Positions 1 through 13,624 of a stretch of DNA of 64,000 nucleotides are shown in pieces. The position numbers and the translations under genes were made by a program. The number at the start of each line of letters is the position of its first letter. Within the stretch, counting starts at the first letter, position 1. The stretch is from NCBI RefSeq assembly GCF_001625305.1, contig NW_017804054.1:1346393-1410392 (forward strand), given 5' to 3'. The notes beneath the pieces are model-generated. The model was not told the origin of the DNA. It was given only the letters and a program-made list of their open reading frames with translations, and did not search any database. Source of the DNA: Branchiostoma belcheri (lineage: Eukaryota > Chordata > Leptocardii > Amphioxiformes > Branchiostomatidae).

Positions 1-3000
1 GGCCTCCTCTTAATCCTAATACCTCATTCCTAGAAGCTGCTCCGTAAGAGACACTAATATCCCCGTTTGAGAATGCATTAGTCGGAAAGGCCATCCCACC
101 ACCGTGGTAATACCAGTAGAGTCGAAAGCGTACGTACAGCGTTAATACATAAAGTATCATGCTAATACCCAAAATCCTTAAAAAGCATACTAGCGTGAGA
201 CCATCCTCTGTCAGGGAGTACCAACTTACCAAGCGTCATACCAGCGAGGGGTATTAAGGAAAAAAATCTGAACAAAATCCCCGTTATTTTGTTTCCTCTG
301 ACACGCCGACTTTCACCAGGGTAACAAAAACACGTCATGTTGAGACTCTAAAGTGTTTTTCCCAACTTAAAACTCTTTGGCACAAACCGTAATATTTTCC
401 GAGAAAGCATAAGATGAGTCGGACTGGTCTGTTCAAATATACGTTTTCTTACATAACAATTCAAGTTGGGAGGTTGGGGTTTATATGGATAACCAGAAAA
501 TAACTGCGATGTACATATATAGAATACCCACTTATATATTAAATCGTATGTCGTTATATGCATATATAAGGCATACTGTACATTACGTCGCCGTAATTAT
601 AATTTGAATGACCGGTTCCTCAAATGCATTTTCATAGAATTCCGGAATGTTATCCCCTTCACTAAGTAGCTATTATAATCATTATTCAATACAAATATTT
701 ACCGTGTATACCCCCTCTATATATGCTAATGCTATACAAATATTGAGAAAGAGATTCGACAGACATAATAAATATATAATATGTTCCAATACCGCCGAAA
801 TATTTTCACACAGTATTACAGAAGACATAACAATACTACTGCGAATATCAATTCTCAAAAAAGTTTCAAAAATGAAAACTTTCCTAACGGAAATCATGCA
901 TCTTTTAAAATTAGACATACATGTATAGTAGTTCAGTAAAAAGTAACCCCAAATCAACCATAACATTCTGTTGTAACCTTGTCGTGTTGAAGTCTGTAAA
1001 TCATCGTATTTTTCTGTTGTGTTCAATGAGGATGATTTAGAAAAAATATAAAGACGATTTCCCATTACCTTTTTTTGTCTGCAGCAATTTACATATGTGA
1101 CTGAAATTTAAGTAAAATTGAACGATAAATAAAGCAATAAAAACAGAGCAATACAGTCACTTGTAAATGTGATAGTCTAAACAAATTTTATCCATACATT
1201 TACATTTTTGTTGAACTGACTTTCTGTCAAGTAATACACAAAAAATAGATTATAAACTGTGCACAACTACATTGTCTATATTTGACAACTTGGGTGAGGT
1301 AACGGGGCATTAGTGCACTCTAGTTCTATCTATACTTAAGACATTAGGTTAGTGATGCTTTTTTTGTTTAGTATGTTTGTTATGTGGCTCTGTTGATCTT
1401 GAGTGTAGTGTGACTTCGGTCTTGTCTACCAGTACTTTTCGTCTTATTCGATATTTTTAAAAGTGTATACAAGCTACACAGTACACGGTCAGTCACTGGT
1501 CAACTTGTGACTGAGAAATAGACTGGTAACTTTGTTCAACAACAACAACGAAAGAATTGTTATTAAGAGAGAGGCAGACGCATTCTTTACCGCAACTTAA
1601 ACCTGTCTTGATTTATCTGCTGGAATTTTGAGCAAACGTGGCGAGGGTAATTTGAAAGGGTAGGGAACCCAGTCAAGCGGTGAGCACATCCTGAAACAAC
1701 CCTTTATTTCAGCTAATTACACAAGCTCTGAAACTGCCACCCTTTGTTATTGAAATGTAATGGAACGAAAACAATTCGAGATATTCTACAAGAGTCTGAT
1801 TTCTTGTTTACTCGTCAAAATCTAAAACAAAGTTTTTCCATTTCTATTCTCAATTTCGTATTAACACTTTTAAAACTTATTAGTTTATAATCATCAAAGA
1901 TGTACATTATTGCCTAATTTTATAGAAATATGTGTTTCTGTTATTCTAATACTACATGTATATCAACAGTGGTTGGTGGATGAATATTGTCAGCTATTTG
2001 TACATTGTATTTTTGTTTACAGAACTATTTGAATGTGAGTAGGCGCAGGGATATTACTGGTAAACAGATACTTGGGCTAACAATAAACCGGGTCACCTTA
2101 TCAGTGTCTTTTCATTCTCTTATCCTCGGAAGTCTACAAGAATGTGGACATGTTTGTTGGGACCACCTAGGAACATTTCCTCTGTATTTCTCAAAAATCA
2201 TGCAACATAGCAATCATTTTTACATATTATTAAATATTATTTTGTCTGCACCAACACCAAACAACGTGGACATGGTTTTTATGACATATTTTCTAAATTC
2301 TTTGTTTGTTAAGAATCTGAGACCTTTATGCCACTAGCTTAGCCTTGGGGAACATGGACAAATATTTTAACCTAAAGGCAGACACTATACAGGCAACCCC
2401 CTCCCTCCTCCTTCAATAGGTTTTTCATGTTTACAAAAATTCCATACAAGATACTTGGAATACACAAATCTTTTAAATAAGTGGTAAACAATAACTAAAA
2501 AATATTGCAAATATCTCCTACTGACTACCAGTTGGGCCATTCCTGGTTTTAGGTAGAGAATGTAGAGAAAGTGAAGAAATCTCAGCTCATTTCTTCCAGC
2601 AAATTTGAGCCCTAAAAGGCGTAACCAATATTTCCAACTTGTGAATTTTCCATTTAATTTTTTTTCAAGGATTAAGTTTTATAGAATTTCTTTGTGAGTT
2701 CATTTTCTTTATTTGGGTTCGTAGTGCTACATTTCTTCATAATTTTATCACAAACAATAGTCGTTCTATAATTCAAAATAGTCAGAATTCGGCACCGCAA
2801 CAAAACGTAATCCCCAAGAAATAACGGAGACGCTGTCTACCTCATAGGTCATACGGGTCCTTACACTAAGCAAAAACCCCCTTTCTTAAGGAACTTAAGA
2901 TGCGGCTAGTTTAAGCCAGGAAGGCGTGCAATGTAAACCATTATCTCTGTGGTCAGACTTAAGGGACTGCCAAGGCCCTGGCCATGCGTCCACCTGTCAG

Positions 3001-3690
3001 TATTTCCACACGTCTAAACTTTCCGAGTCTTCCCTTCTCTCGGAGTTAATCCGTCCGCACAAACGCACAACTCCCAGTCCGGTTCACGGCTTTGATGTCC
3101 GGTCTGTGTGGTCTTGTGTTCTGTCCAGACCTGATTCAATTTGGTGGGTGAATGCGCTCGGACTTAGGGGGAAAATTCGACTTCTTAACGCCCAGCGAAG
3201 GAGTGGACAGTCAAAAACAACAGAAGGATCATTGGCGGGATTGGCACGAATTAGCTCCGGACAAAGCAACTCACCACCGCACAATAGTGTGGGAAATTAA
3301 CACACCGTGGCCTATCAGAAAAGATGGGAGGTTTTTCTTGCTTTGAGAGGATAGGGGTGTGACTTAGACCTGAAGCCGTGCCCATGCGGGTAGGTGGAGG
3401 TGTGTATGTGTGAAGACATGGGGGAGGGCGCGGGACGTGTTTGAAGTACTTACTGATATACAGCGTGTACGTGTTGCGACATAAGAATTGTTCGCGATAA
3501 AATATCGTCTCGCTGCGCGATATGGCAATAAGATGTCAAAATCTGCGTAGTCTGTATAATGTCACATTCAGACAGAAGTATATATATATATACACACTTG
3601 TAGAGTTGTATTTTTCTAACGTGTTATATGGAACACCTCGGGCGAACATTCTTGAATGAGACAAACCAGGTGTTTTAGAAAGGTAAGGTC
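1..3690. other. Non-coding DNA left of the minus-strand exon
   Basis: No convincing exon was found on either strand. Open frames here are short, lack splice-site context and resemble no family I know. The part from about 2780 to 3440 is richer in G+C and holds a 124-codon open frame (2926-3300) with an overlapping antisense frame; neither has a recognisable domain. If the exon at 3698-3911 is the first coding exon of a minus-strand gene, this segment is the start of its next intron, and further exons would lie here or off the left edge. Confidence 0.5.
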
Positions 3691-3697
3691 GTCTCAC

Positions 3698-3911
3698 CTG
3701 GCTTGATGTCATCGGTGCGGGGGACGCAGGGCGACTCGGCCCCACCTTCCAGCGAGGTCGGCCCGAGGGAGTCTTCGTCCGAGGCGCTGGGGGTGATCGG
3801 GCGGGCCGTACCGTCGGGGGTCCCGCCGAGCCCGGCTGCCGAGGCCGCGGTCATGTTGAGCGCAGCGTGGTGCGGCTTCACGTCACTGCCAGACGCCATC
3901 CAGTCCTGCGG
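3698..3911 (-). CDS. Coding exon of an unnamed minus-strand gene (candidate N-terminal exon)
   Basis: Read on the minus strand, a pyrimidine-rich acceptor (tttctgtctcag) ends at 3912 and a strong donor (CCAG|GTGAG) begins at 3697, bracketing 214 bases of G+C-rich open frame. A methionine codon at 3899-3897 could be the start, leaving 12 bases of 5' UTR. The coding part would then be 67 codons plus one base, ending in phase 1. The peptide begins MASGSDVKPHHAALNM, continues through Ala/Gly/Thr-rich sequence, then an acidic serine stretch (SASDEDS) and ends near RTDDIKP. It has no folded domain, which is typical of the disordered N-terminus of a transcription factor. I do not recognise the family. 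Its position upstream of and divergent from GBF1 makes Pitx a hypothesis (see findings). Confidence is good that this is an exon and low about which gene. Confidence 0.7.
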
Positions 3912-6774
3912 CTGAGACAGAAACATCTTATGTCAGTTCTAACAGACGAATAATCTTAAACCAGCAGGTAAAACTATACTTATTGACAGTTCCGCTCTGT
4001 TACTGCTTCTGGCCGGATACTAACATCCAAACATGAACAACTCGGCCCGCTTTAGTTAATAACCTGTGTGGCGTAATTCAAGATATTACTAACAATGGGA
4101 GTGGGCGTAGTTTTGATGCTACAGGCAGGAAGAACAAAATAACTGCGTTTGGTCTGATTTATCGGTGTCGGAATCTTCACGACCGAAGAAAGAGAAAATT
4201 GACCCTGTAATTAGACTGATTATCATGAGGGGCGGACAAATTATACTAGACAGGTACACAGTGACACCCGCGGAGGTAAAACAGACATGGGAGGGATGTG
4301 GCCTCTGGCGCTCAGCTCTTATCAAGTTCTTGGCACTCCAAAACTGCGTGAAACAAGCAGCCTAAACAAATTTCTCTAAGCTGTCGACAGTTCTGTTATC
4401 ACGGCCAGTTTGCCACAACTTGTACTAGTACCAGAATTAGACCAAGTAGTGTTATAAACTTTGTATTACTGTATGATACTGTATTCTGCAGTTATTATAT
4501 AGCTTCAGTCAAAACCTGTTCTTTGTTAGTATTGGAAAATGTTATACTTCATTTGAGTCACAAATGCACCCAACAAAAAGAGAAAAAGAAATAGAGAATA
4601 CTATTCAGACCAATGGCCAGGTATCCCCTAGCCCAACTCCAACATTCCTATACGATGTGGTCTCAATTATGACACAATCCCTCCGTGATACAGTCGCAAC
4701 TCGTTATTGCAATTATACATGTACAAAAGGTCCGATCAGAGAGCTGTTTGTTATCAGTCCAGACCACCAGAACAAGTCCCAAATTGCCTGCACGCACTAG
4801 CTTGGGGATACCCTCTTCTTCCTGTCCGGCTTAAAACACAGGGTGTCTGCCGGTGGATCGTCTGACTCTAACCCGTATCAACTAACCCTCACCGCGCGCT
4901 TTCTGGCCATGTGTTAGGCCAAGGAAAATGGAAGAAATTTAAACAAGAGTGCAAAAATACCGTGCTTCTGTTGTACATGAAGACGGGGTAGGGTCGGAGA
5001 AAAAACACAGAGTCCATCCTCACCAAATCCGCTCGTCCCTTCCAAATACAACGTCACCGAGAGAGGGCTACTCTAGCAGTGCTGTCCGACGTACACGACT
5101 TGAATATCCTTGTAACTACTGCAAATTTGTAGTGTACAGTGTTCCTGTAGACAGCAGACCGCAGGTGTGGGGAATACCAGGCGTAAGTATGGCCAACACC
5201 ACTTGAAACACGCAGAGTAAACGAACTACAAGCATCCGGATCAGCTCTGTTTGGCCAAGAGAAAAAGGAGCACAGTGTAATATCAATTAGAATCCAGGGG
5301 CTCGCCCAAATAAGCAACCTTTATTAACCACTATGCACCTGTACTAGACAGGGAAAACACCGAGTTAATCCACTCAGAAAGTTACACTGGGCTTCAGAGC
5401 CCCTAGATATACTTACAGGGGAATCCCTATTCAACCTTATTAGATTATGACCAGGGTTTTAACTCGCCGAAACCTCGCGACTTTTCTACAGTAACCTGTG
5501 TAAAATCTGGGGATTTCACCCTTCTATTTCTTGCCCAGGAGGTCGTGTGTGCTAGAAGAGGCCTTAATACGCACAGCCCTAGCTTTCCAAACGTTTTACA
5601 GAGTGGTATTTCGGTGTTTAAAAGTATACTATCCACACAAGTCAGACCAACAGTGCTGGAAAGGCCGGGACTTAGCTGGGGTCTAGGATGGCTCGATAAA
5701 GGAGCGTATAGTAATTAACTTCCCCTAATCTCTCTGATCCTGCCCTAAGACACCGGTAGGCTAGTCTATCACGAGATTTCTTAAAATACATACATCTGAT
5801 CTCGCTGGGATTGCGATGCGGCTCATGAAAATATCGAACCAAGCACGTGTCCTTTTGATATCAAAGCGTTTGGCTGGGTCTGTCCACATGTGCGGCCGGC
5901 TTGCGGGACTTTGGAAATATCCCTTGTAGTCGGGCACATCAAAACATCGCCATAGCAGAAAATTAAAAAGCTGGCCTTTAATGTGTGCCTACGACTAATT
6001 ACGGAATTATCCGGAATTGTGTCAATACAGGCGCATGCGCACTGGAGGTGGCAGCAGGTGCACTTGGCGCATGTGCAAAACCACTAAGTGTTTTATGCGT
6101 GTTTTTGTGGTATCTAGGACGTCTTTCAGTAATTTACATTTTTTTACTGAATTGGAAGCGAGAAAAACGCGAACCACAAGAAAAAAAAAAGATCCCATAA
6201 CACTGACCCACATACTACAGTGACTATTCCCGCGTGTCCAAATTTGGACTCTCTCCTTTTTTTCAGTATTTGTTTGACCGAGTTGTTTTCACATCTGGTC
6301 AGTAGACAGTATTTTGTTTTAAGAATACGGCAGTGTATTGACAAATGGGCAATAGCGTTTCTGAACAAAAAGAAACTGAATTGTGGACAAGGTGTATATA
6401 GACAGAATAACTACATTCCTTTATTGCATTCTCGAAGAAAGAAACCCATATATTTAATTGTGCATTTGATAAATTAGCCACATTAAACGTACAATTATTA
6501 CTCAACAAAGGTTACATGTTATTTCTCTTGGCTTACAAATTATGTTCAATATATTTGATTACCTGTTCGCTTTTGTAAAAAAAAGAGTTATAAATAATAC
6601 AAATATCATACAAACTTATACCTCACAGGCACTGGAGAAAAATAGAAAATTCACAGCTTTATTTATTTATGTTGTACTTAGTTCTCAGTTATTAATTTGG
6701 AAAGAAAAATAGTACATTTGGTTTTCAACGGTTTTAAAAGTAACTGGACTGAAATCAACTTCCTCACAAACATT

Positions 6775-6962
6775 TACTCTCCAAGCAGAGGTTTGGATTT
6801 GGGGTTACCGGTTATTTTGGCGTGTTTTCAGGCTTTATATCGGGGTTTCTTTTTGCACTGAATTGTTTTCCAGTGACCAGTGTAAAACAGAAACCCTGAT
6901 AAAGAAGTCTAAAAACACGCCAAATAAAATAACCCAAAACCTAAACCTCTGCTTGGAGAGTA
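6775..6962. mobile_element. Foldback (hairpin) MITE, copy 1
   Basis: The ends are TACTCTCCAAGCAGAGG and its reverse complement. The arms pair over roughly 80 bases each, so almost the whole 188-bp element folds on itself. The flanks are acaaacatt (6766-6774) and acaaacagg (6963-6971), a 9-bp target duplication with two mismatches at the 3' end. There is no coding capacity, so it is non-autonomous. A 9-bp duplication points to Mutator-like transposition; that assignment is inference. Related copies lie at 28060 and 32661. Confidence 0.85.
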
Positions 6963-7466
6963 ACAAACAGGTGCAGTAACCGTACTGTCTCTCATGACGT
7001 CATTTGCAAACGATACGGCATAATTGTAATCAGTCCGAGCAGCCCGGCATTCAGAGCTACTGATGGGAGGGATGCTTGTGATAAAACTCTTCTTCACAAA
7101 CAGATACACATGCTAAGAATATACACGGGTCACGGGTTAGGAACATTTCATCTGGGAGGGATTAAATGAGACTGTTTTTAAAACAGATGTTGAGTTTTGT
7201 GTTGTTGAAAAACAAACGCCTAAAAGAAGAGGTTCTTGTCTAAGAACTGAAACACTTCACAATATATATATAGGACAGTTGTTTAATGGATATATACCAT
7301 GTATTGTATTTTTAAGTATGGTGGTCTGTGTTGTTACCATGTGTTAATGTTATTGTATCATGAGCAGTTGCTATTTAATATTGTATTATGTAAAGGGCCA
7401 CTGGAAGAATAGCTCCAAATAAAGTCAATGTCTAATGTTAGAGAAATGTACTCGTATTAGAGCCGT

Positions 7467-7502
7467 GGTTGTTGTTATTGTTGTTGCTGTTGTTGTTGTT
7501 TT
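7467..7502. repeat. GTT trinucleotide microsatellite
   Basis: A run of imperfect GTT units interrupted by ATT and GCT. It is a simple repeat with no associated gene. Confidence 0.85.
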
Positions 7503-10500
7503 AAAATCATCAAATGCAATTTCAGGGCGGCAAAACTCAAAATATTTTGAATAAGGCAATTTGTATGATATTGAAACATACTGTCCCACATTACTAGTAG
7601 TACATTTGAATCAGTATTTCATTCATGCATTTAAAACTGCAGAAACAAGCCCTAAGATGAGTCCTCCATTTTCTGGATGGTACCCTAAAAATCAATCCAG
7701 GTCCTTCTACTAACCGTTCTAGTCAGAAATTTTGGCATTTCTGCTCCATGAATGTCGATATACACCGGGCCAGTGTTGTTTCAACTTAGTATGTAGATAA
7801 GTGAGTAGAAAATTGACTTTGAAAAATCTGGTTTCCAAGCCCTAAAAACTGCACTGGATGCCTTAAGGTTTACAGCACTAGCTTTAAAAGTACAAAGCAG
7901 AAGCCTATAACTACAACCACAAGTACACCCCCGGTGTGACAGCTCTACCTGTACAACACCACCGACGTCTGAAAAATGAAGATTGATGACATTTTAATCG
8001 TCCGCTTGTCCACAACATAACCGACACGTGTCAACCCATGTTTTCTCCTCTAGTTTACAAACAATCAATTAATAAACCAAACTATTGTCATCAACGGTTT
8101 CATTACCTTAACAATAGGCATGAAGTGTAATAATCTAGTTATATCAATATTTTATATCCTTGGTAAGTTGTGATTGATTGTGACCTGTTTTTATTTGTTT
8201 TTGTTATTTTGTCGTCAAGTTGTGTTTGTGGTAGCCCTGAGGCAGGGGTTCGACTTCTAAAGTTCTGAACGCTATCTACACACAAAGTTCATTCATCATA
8301 TAGACACTTGGTCCCTACCAACATAATCCCAACACAAAGGGCAACAATTTGGCGGGAACAATGCCGCTCCGCGGGACGTTTTTGTTGTCAGACAGCACAC
8401 CTGCGGTGTCGCCAGACACCCCGTCAATGGATCCGATTGGCCAGAACTTAATTCGATAATTGCGAGAAGTGCGCTGGCCGCTAACGTTGATTTAGATTCC
8501 ATAAAAAATGACATGTCATTATGAAATCGAGCCGACGACTTGGAAATGGACACCTGTGTTGCCCGGAAAAAACAGGGTATCATATCATATTTTATTTAAG
8601 ATTAATTTTTTGTGTCCAGTTTGACGGTTGATTCCGGACCAGTGAGTGAATGATACGTTCTGACTGGAGAGTAGTTTGCCGGGATAACTTTACCATTGTG
8701 ATTGTGAACCGAACAGAACTAACTAACGCTAGCACATCAATGAATGTGTAGATTGTATTTCTACAATAGGATCCAGTCGTTAAGTATGTTTACCCAGTGG
8801 AAATATCAATTAAAAGCTATACCCTCTCGGTTATTCTCGATCATAACATTAAACCGACAATTTACTAATTTACAAATCAAAATCGAAGTAAATACAACAC
8901 AAAACCAAACAAACAACAACAACATTTGAATGAGTTTTGATTCAATTATTTCTGGGTAACCTTCACCGAGGCATGCAAGGTCGTGTACCCTTTTTAAAGG
9001 TCAAACCCTCAATATCTCGACTACACAGAAAAATAAGAAATGATTTTAGCCATGGCTTAGAAAGAGCAATGCAAGGAAATTTACCAACACTCTACGACCT
9101 AATCCAAAGTATAACATGGTGAATTGTTGATTTTTTGACGATGTTATGTCTTGGGACATACAACAACCTTGACAAGTCGTACCATCAAAGGAAAGTTAAA
9201 ATATGCGACGCATTCACACTGAAAATCTCAAAATTGAAGTAGGTTCCACATCCGATCCGAATTATATTGTGCGAAAAATACCCATAATTTCAACAGCCAT
9301 TACCCTGGTATCCACACGTAAGAAACGGAATATGGAACACCCAGCCACGCTTTCAAACTGCACAAAGAACTGGACAAGAAGATCAGGTTGGACAACTACA
9401 CTTTATCGGTAGAAATCTCGACTAAATACTTGCCGACAGTCAAGGTTTAGTTCCACACGCCCTTTTGTCGTTTCTATCAGACGATTTTAATCTTTTCTTA
9501 CCTTGACACTTCTACTTCGGGACCTATAGGCGTCAAATAAGGTCATAATTGTCTCTTGTATTTTTTTTCAGTGACGTTGTTGGTGAACTTTTACTATTAA
9601 AAAAAATCATCCTTAGAAGAAATCCAATTGTCTGATATATAGCGTGTTTGCAACATGTCAGACAGTGTCAGTGTATATTGCGCAAAATCGGTTTTCTCTG
9701 TCGGCTGTCTTCGTTTTATTTCGGCTCTTCGTGTACCGACGGTTTCCTTCGGTTTTATACCCTACCCTTTCGACAGGTTATGTAGTGAGCAATAATTTAA
9801 ACAGACCTATATTGCACTTTAGCTATGCCATCAAGGACTCGTGAAAATCAATACAACAGTTTTGTTTCGCTATGCGTTCTATGTGTGCCAGAAGAAAACA
9901 AAAACTTTATCATAAATGATATGATAAAAAGTCGTGAAGTGTTTCTTGTAGTGAAGTCTGACCGTTTTCGAAATCTATCAAGTTGCTTGAGTCTCAGTGT
10001 TTCCTACTTTTCAATACTTTTGCTGTGCACCGAACTCTACAATCACAAGCAGATACAAAGAAACTAGTAAAATTTTCAGTCTTCCTAAAAATTACTACTT
10101 CGGGAAAATTCCAGCTGATGTAGCTATAATATTACGCTGTAGACATGACGTTACAACACTATAGTACTGGGGTCTACCCGTATGTATATGGCTTGGGATA
10201 ACCGACATGTGTTTGGTCATGTTCAGTCAATTTGTGGCTTCCCAGATTTTACCCGTCAAGGACGGGATTTCAGTAATTGGGTTCTCCCTAACCTTTTCAA
10301 GTTTAAAGTCATTTCCGCTCCCTCAATCCGATTTAAAACTAATATTTATGACAGAGGGACTAGAAATCAAATAATATGAGGACAGGGAAATTCTATAATT
10401 ATCTAAAGAGCAAACAAAAATGACCGTACTAGCTTGAGTTCCTGTCCTGTGCTCACCCAACACAATGATACCATACACATAAATACCACCAAGTACCCGT

Positions 10501-13456
10501 GGCTTACCTGTGCTTTAGATAATGACTACCTTACTGCTTACATAGGTGAAGTTAGAATGTCGAAAAATCCAATCATCAAGTCAAGAACAGAAGGAATTTG
10601 ACAGAGAGATCGCACTCTATTGATTTTGACCGGAAAAATTCCGACCAAAGGCGAGCCGACAATTCACCAATTTTCCTTAATCATAATACGCGTCGAGAAA
10701 CCCGTTATTAGTGCGATCGGAGCGTTCTGTCTTGGTAAGCCCGCGGAGGTCGTAATTTCTTCTTGGCACGACAGGTAGAGCCCGGGTGATTAGAACGTGT
10801 CAAAGGGATGGTTTCTGATTGATTCATTTCGTGTTTGTCGCCTTGTATGGATCGACACATTACACAAACATGTAATCAGCTCAACCCGCGATGTCACAGG
10901 TCCCGACTGGTGACACCTTCGCTTTCAATACAGGTATTAAGGCACACAATACAGGGGGGCTTTTATTCATGATATCATCGAATTTCTGGCGACACCCGCG
11001 CGCCGAGCGCCACGTATGTAAACGGCTTAGAGTTCAAGTGTCAAAACCGGGCAGCACAATATGGCTCTGATACGTACATTGTGATTCATACCGAGTTTTT
11101 TGTGTGTGACGATTTATGATATGTTCATGTACACGTATCAACTGATTTATGACTTTGAAATCTGACTTCATCCTTACGGATAAGAAAGTGTGAAAAAGAA
11201 GAACTGTTAACAGAAAAAAAGAAGACCAATTCTCATAAACTTAAGCATATACCAGTGACGAAAAACAAGCATTAATAATGTTGTTCCTTAGAAATGATAT
11301 AACATTTTAACTATCAGAAACTAGTACTATTTTGCTGTGCGTGCACAAAAGGGGTATTGTACTGACTATAAAGAGGCACATTTTTTCTGGTAATATAATC
11401 CAGAATACCACTGGGTAAATCGCAATGCAGTTGTTGTGTCAACACACTAAAAAGCAGGAACAATAGGACAATAACTTTTATATCTTCAGTATAGTTTCTC
11501 AGTATGGCAGTATAGAAAGTTGTCCCGTGCAATAAAAGAACAATGAGCATCACATTCTGGAATTTTTAAAAATCTATTTCTGTCCACATTGCAGTTGTAC
11601 ACATCAATGGTTACCTCATTGGTGCAAATCTCTCTATATCTCTCAAACCTCACATACTAAAAATATGTACTGTAATATTGCTAATAGTGTCGTTTTTCTC
11701 TGCCATGGCATTAAATGTGCCTGTGACTAAAGAAGAGCTTGCTGGTGAAATATATCCATCAATACGCACAGGACGTCTCGCATGTACTCTACATGCACGA
11801 CCAGCGTAGTCGAGGCCAAAGGGCCTGTTCAGATCATACTGCCCTTTTCCCAATGAAGATGCCCCTAAAGCTGGCCATAACGCGCAATTGATCAAGATAT
11901 ATAGATTCGGCGGGCTTAAAACGCCATGCATCTCGCTGGAAATCCCTTGTAGACCAGGGAGGACACTACCGGGTTTAGAGGGGCTGAGGCGAGGAATCCC
12001 TCCGCACACGGCATCTTAACCACCACAAATGAAGAGTAAAGGAGAGTCGAGAAAATACAATTTAGATTTATTCGTGGGGAAATCCTCCTCAGGGCCGGCG
12101 ATTTCATGGCCTGATGAGTCTTCCGTGGATCTTTATGCCGGGGATGTCTTGACTGATCTGTTTTAATTTGGCTGGCGTTTCCTCGATGGAAGCTGCGGGA
12201 TTTTTCCGAGGCCATGGCGGTACATCAGCGCGCCCGGCGTCATGTGCTTACCGAGCCGTGTGTGTCTACAGTTCATACCGTACACAAGTCAAATTTAACG
12301 TCAAGTACGTTATTAGACTAATGATATATATCCTTTCCGTGATACTAGAATTATGTGTCTTCTAGATTACACACTACATTTACACATCTATAGATTATGG
12401 TGCTCACATGAAATAATGATGAAAAGAACATGAAATAGCGTTGGCATAATCAAACATAAAATCACTGACGTTAGCAAAATTTTTAGTATCAATTATCTCT
12501 AGTTCATCTGTGTAAATAATGTCTTGTTTGATCACCTTAGTCCGCTTTTAATTTTGTATCTTGTATAATCCATGTGCCTGGAATATCTCGGTCTCAGTAA
12601 GATGATTTGTAACTGTCATTATTCTATGAATATTGTTCGTAATATCTAAACGCTACAAAAACCAGACGACGTTACATGTTACGCAGCTAGCGCCAAAAGA
12701 TGAGCGTTTCATCCAATATTGTCTGGGGGAAATCACGGCGGATATTTTACTGCAATTTTAGAGTTTTGATACCTTAAGACCTTTATCGTGTTCATCATCT
12801 ATAATAGGTGACCACGCCATATTTTTCTACCAATTACTGCCAATTACCGGTAGACGCTGAACTATAATTTTAACCATCTCTCCTTGTACCTTGATTTATC
12901 CCAAACTGCAATAAGATCGTCAATTAAATATTCGAAATCGGAAAGCCGTTAACGGTTACTGAAGCATACGAGTGGCATGAATTTTAAAGTGGGAGAGATG
13001 AGTACCATTCTACATCGTTCGCCTCGACTTTACAAGTTGATTACCATGTTTTTTTCTGACTTGTTATGGGTCCTTTCTATTGATGGGGCTCAACTTAAAC
13101 CAAGCGTCGCGACTTTGTTGTCTCCGCTCCCTTTGTCAAGACCGAGCCCTGTCTCAAAAAGGGGCTAAAATATCACGCAAATAAAGTATTCCAACAATGG
13201 TATAATTGTGGGGATCATGGGTAGAAACTAATGGCGGGAAAGTGGACGTTAATTGTGCAAATAAACAGGACCAGTCGGCTGACGTGGCTGTAGAATTTAA
13301 AGCTTACCGCCCAAGTTAGGGCGACTCCAGGTTGGGGTAATAAGATACGAGGGCTGACTCCCAAGGTAAACTATGACTAAACTATGACAAAACTTGGGCT
13401 GACTCCTTCTCTCCGGCTCACGGCCCTAATTGGCCCATCTGCATGAGAATGTATCC

Positions 13457-13624
13457 TCGCTGCAGGTGTTCGTGACGAATAAAGATGTTCGTCGGGAGGA
13501 GGTTAAGCCGGGGCCCGAGAAGCCGCCGGCGGAGCCCCCGGTGCTTCCGGCACTACTCAAGCAGAAAAGACGATTGTGGGGTGAACCCAGGCAGAAGACC
13601 TGTCAAAAGTCGGGGTCCATTTAG
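13457..13624 (+). other. G+C-rich open segment, weak candidate exon
   Basis: After a possible acceptor (ctcgctgcag at 13456-13465) comes an open frame reading VFVTNKDVRREEVKPGPEK and then a Pro/Glu-rich part, ending at a stop at 13622-13624. Local G+C is much higher than in the flanks. The acceptor has a poor pyrimidine tract, no matching donor is evident and no family is recognised. It could be a terminal exon, a regulatory element or chance. Confidence 0.15.

Noticed and set aside
2926-3300. 124-codon open frame with an antisense partner
   Set aside because: No recognisable domain, no splice context, and an ordinary length for a G+C-richer patch.
8296-8583. 95-codon minus-strand open frame
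   Set aside because: No domain or splice context; within the chance length range.
11650-12215. Minus-strand open frames of 119 and 99 codons
   Set aside because: Overlapping frames with no family resemblance or splice signals. Possibly a conserved non-coding element, but a single sequence cannot show it.
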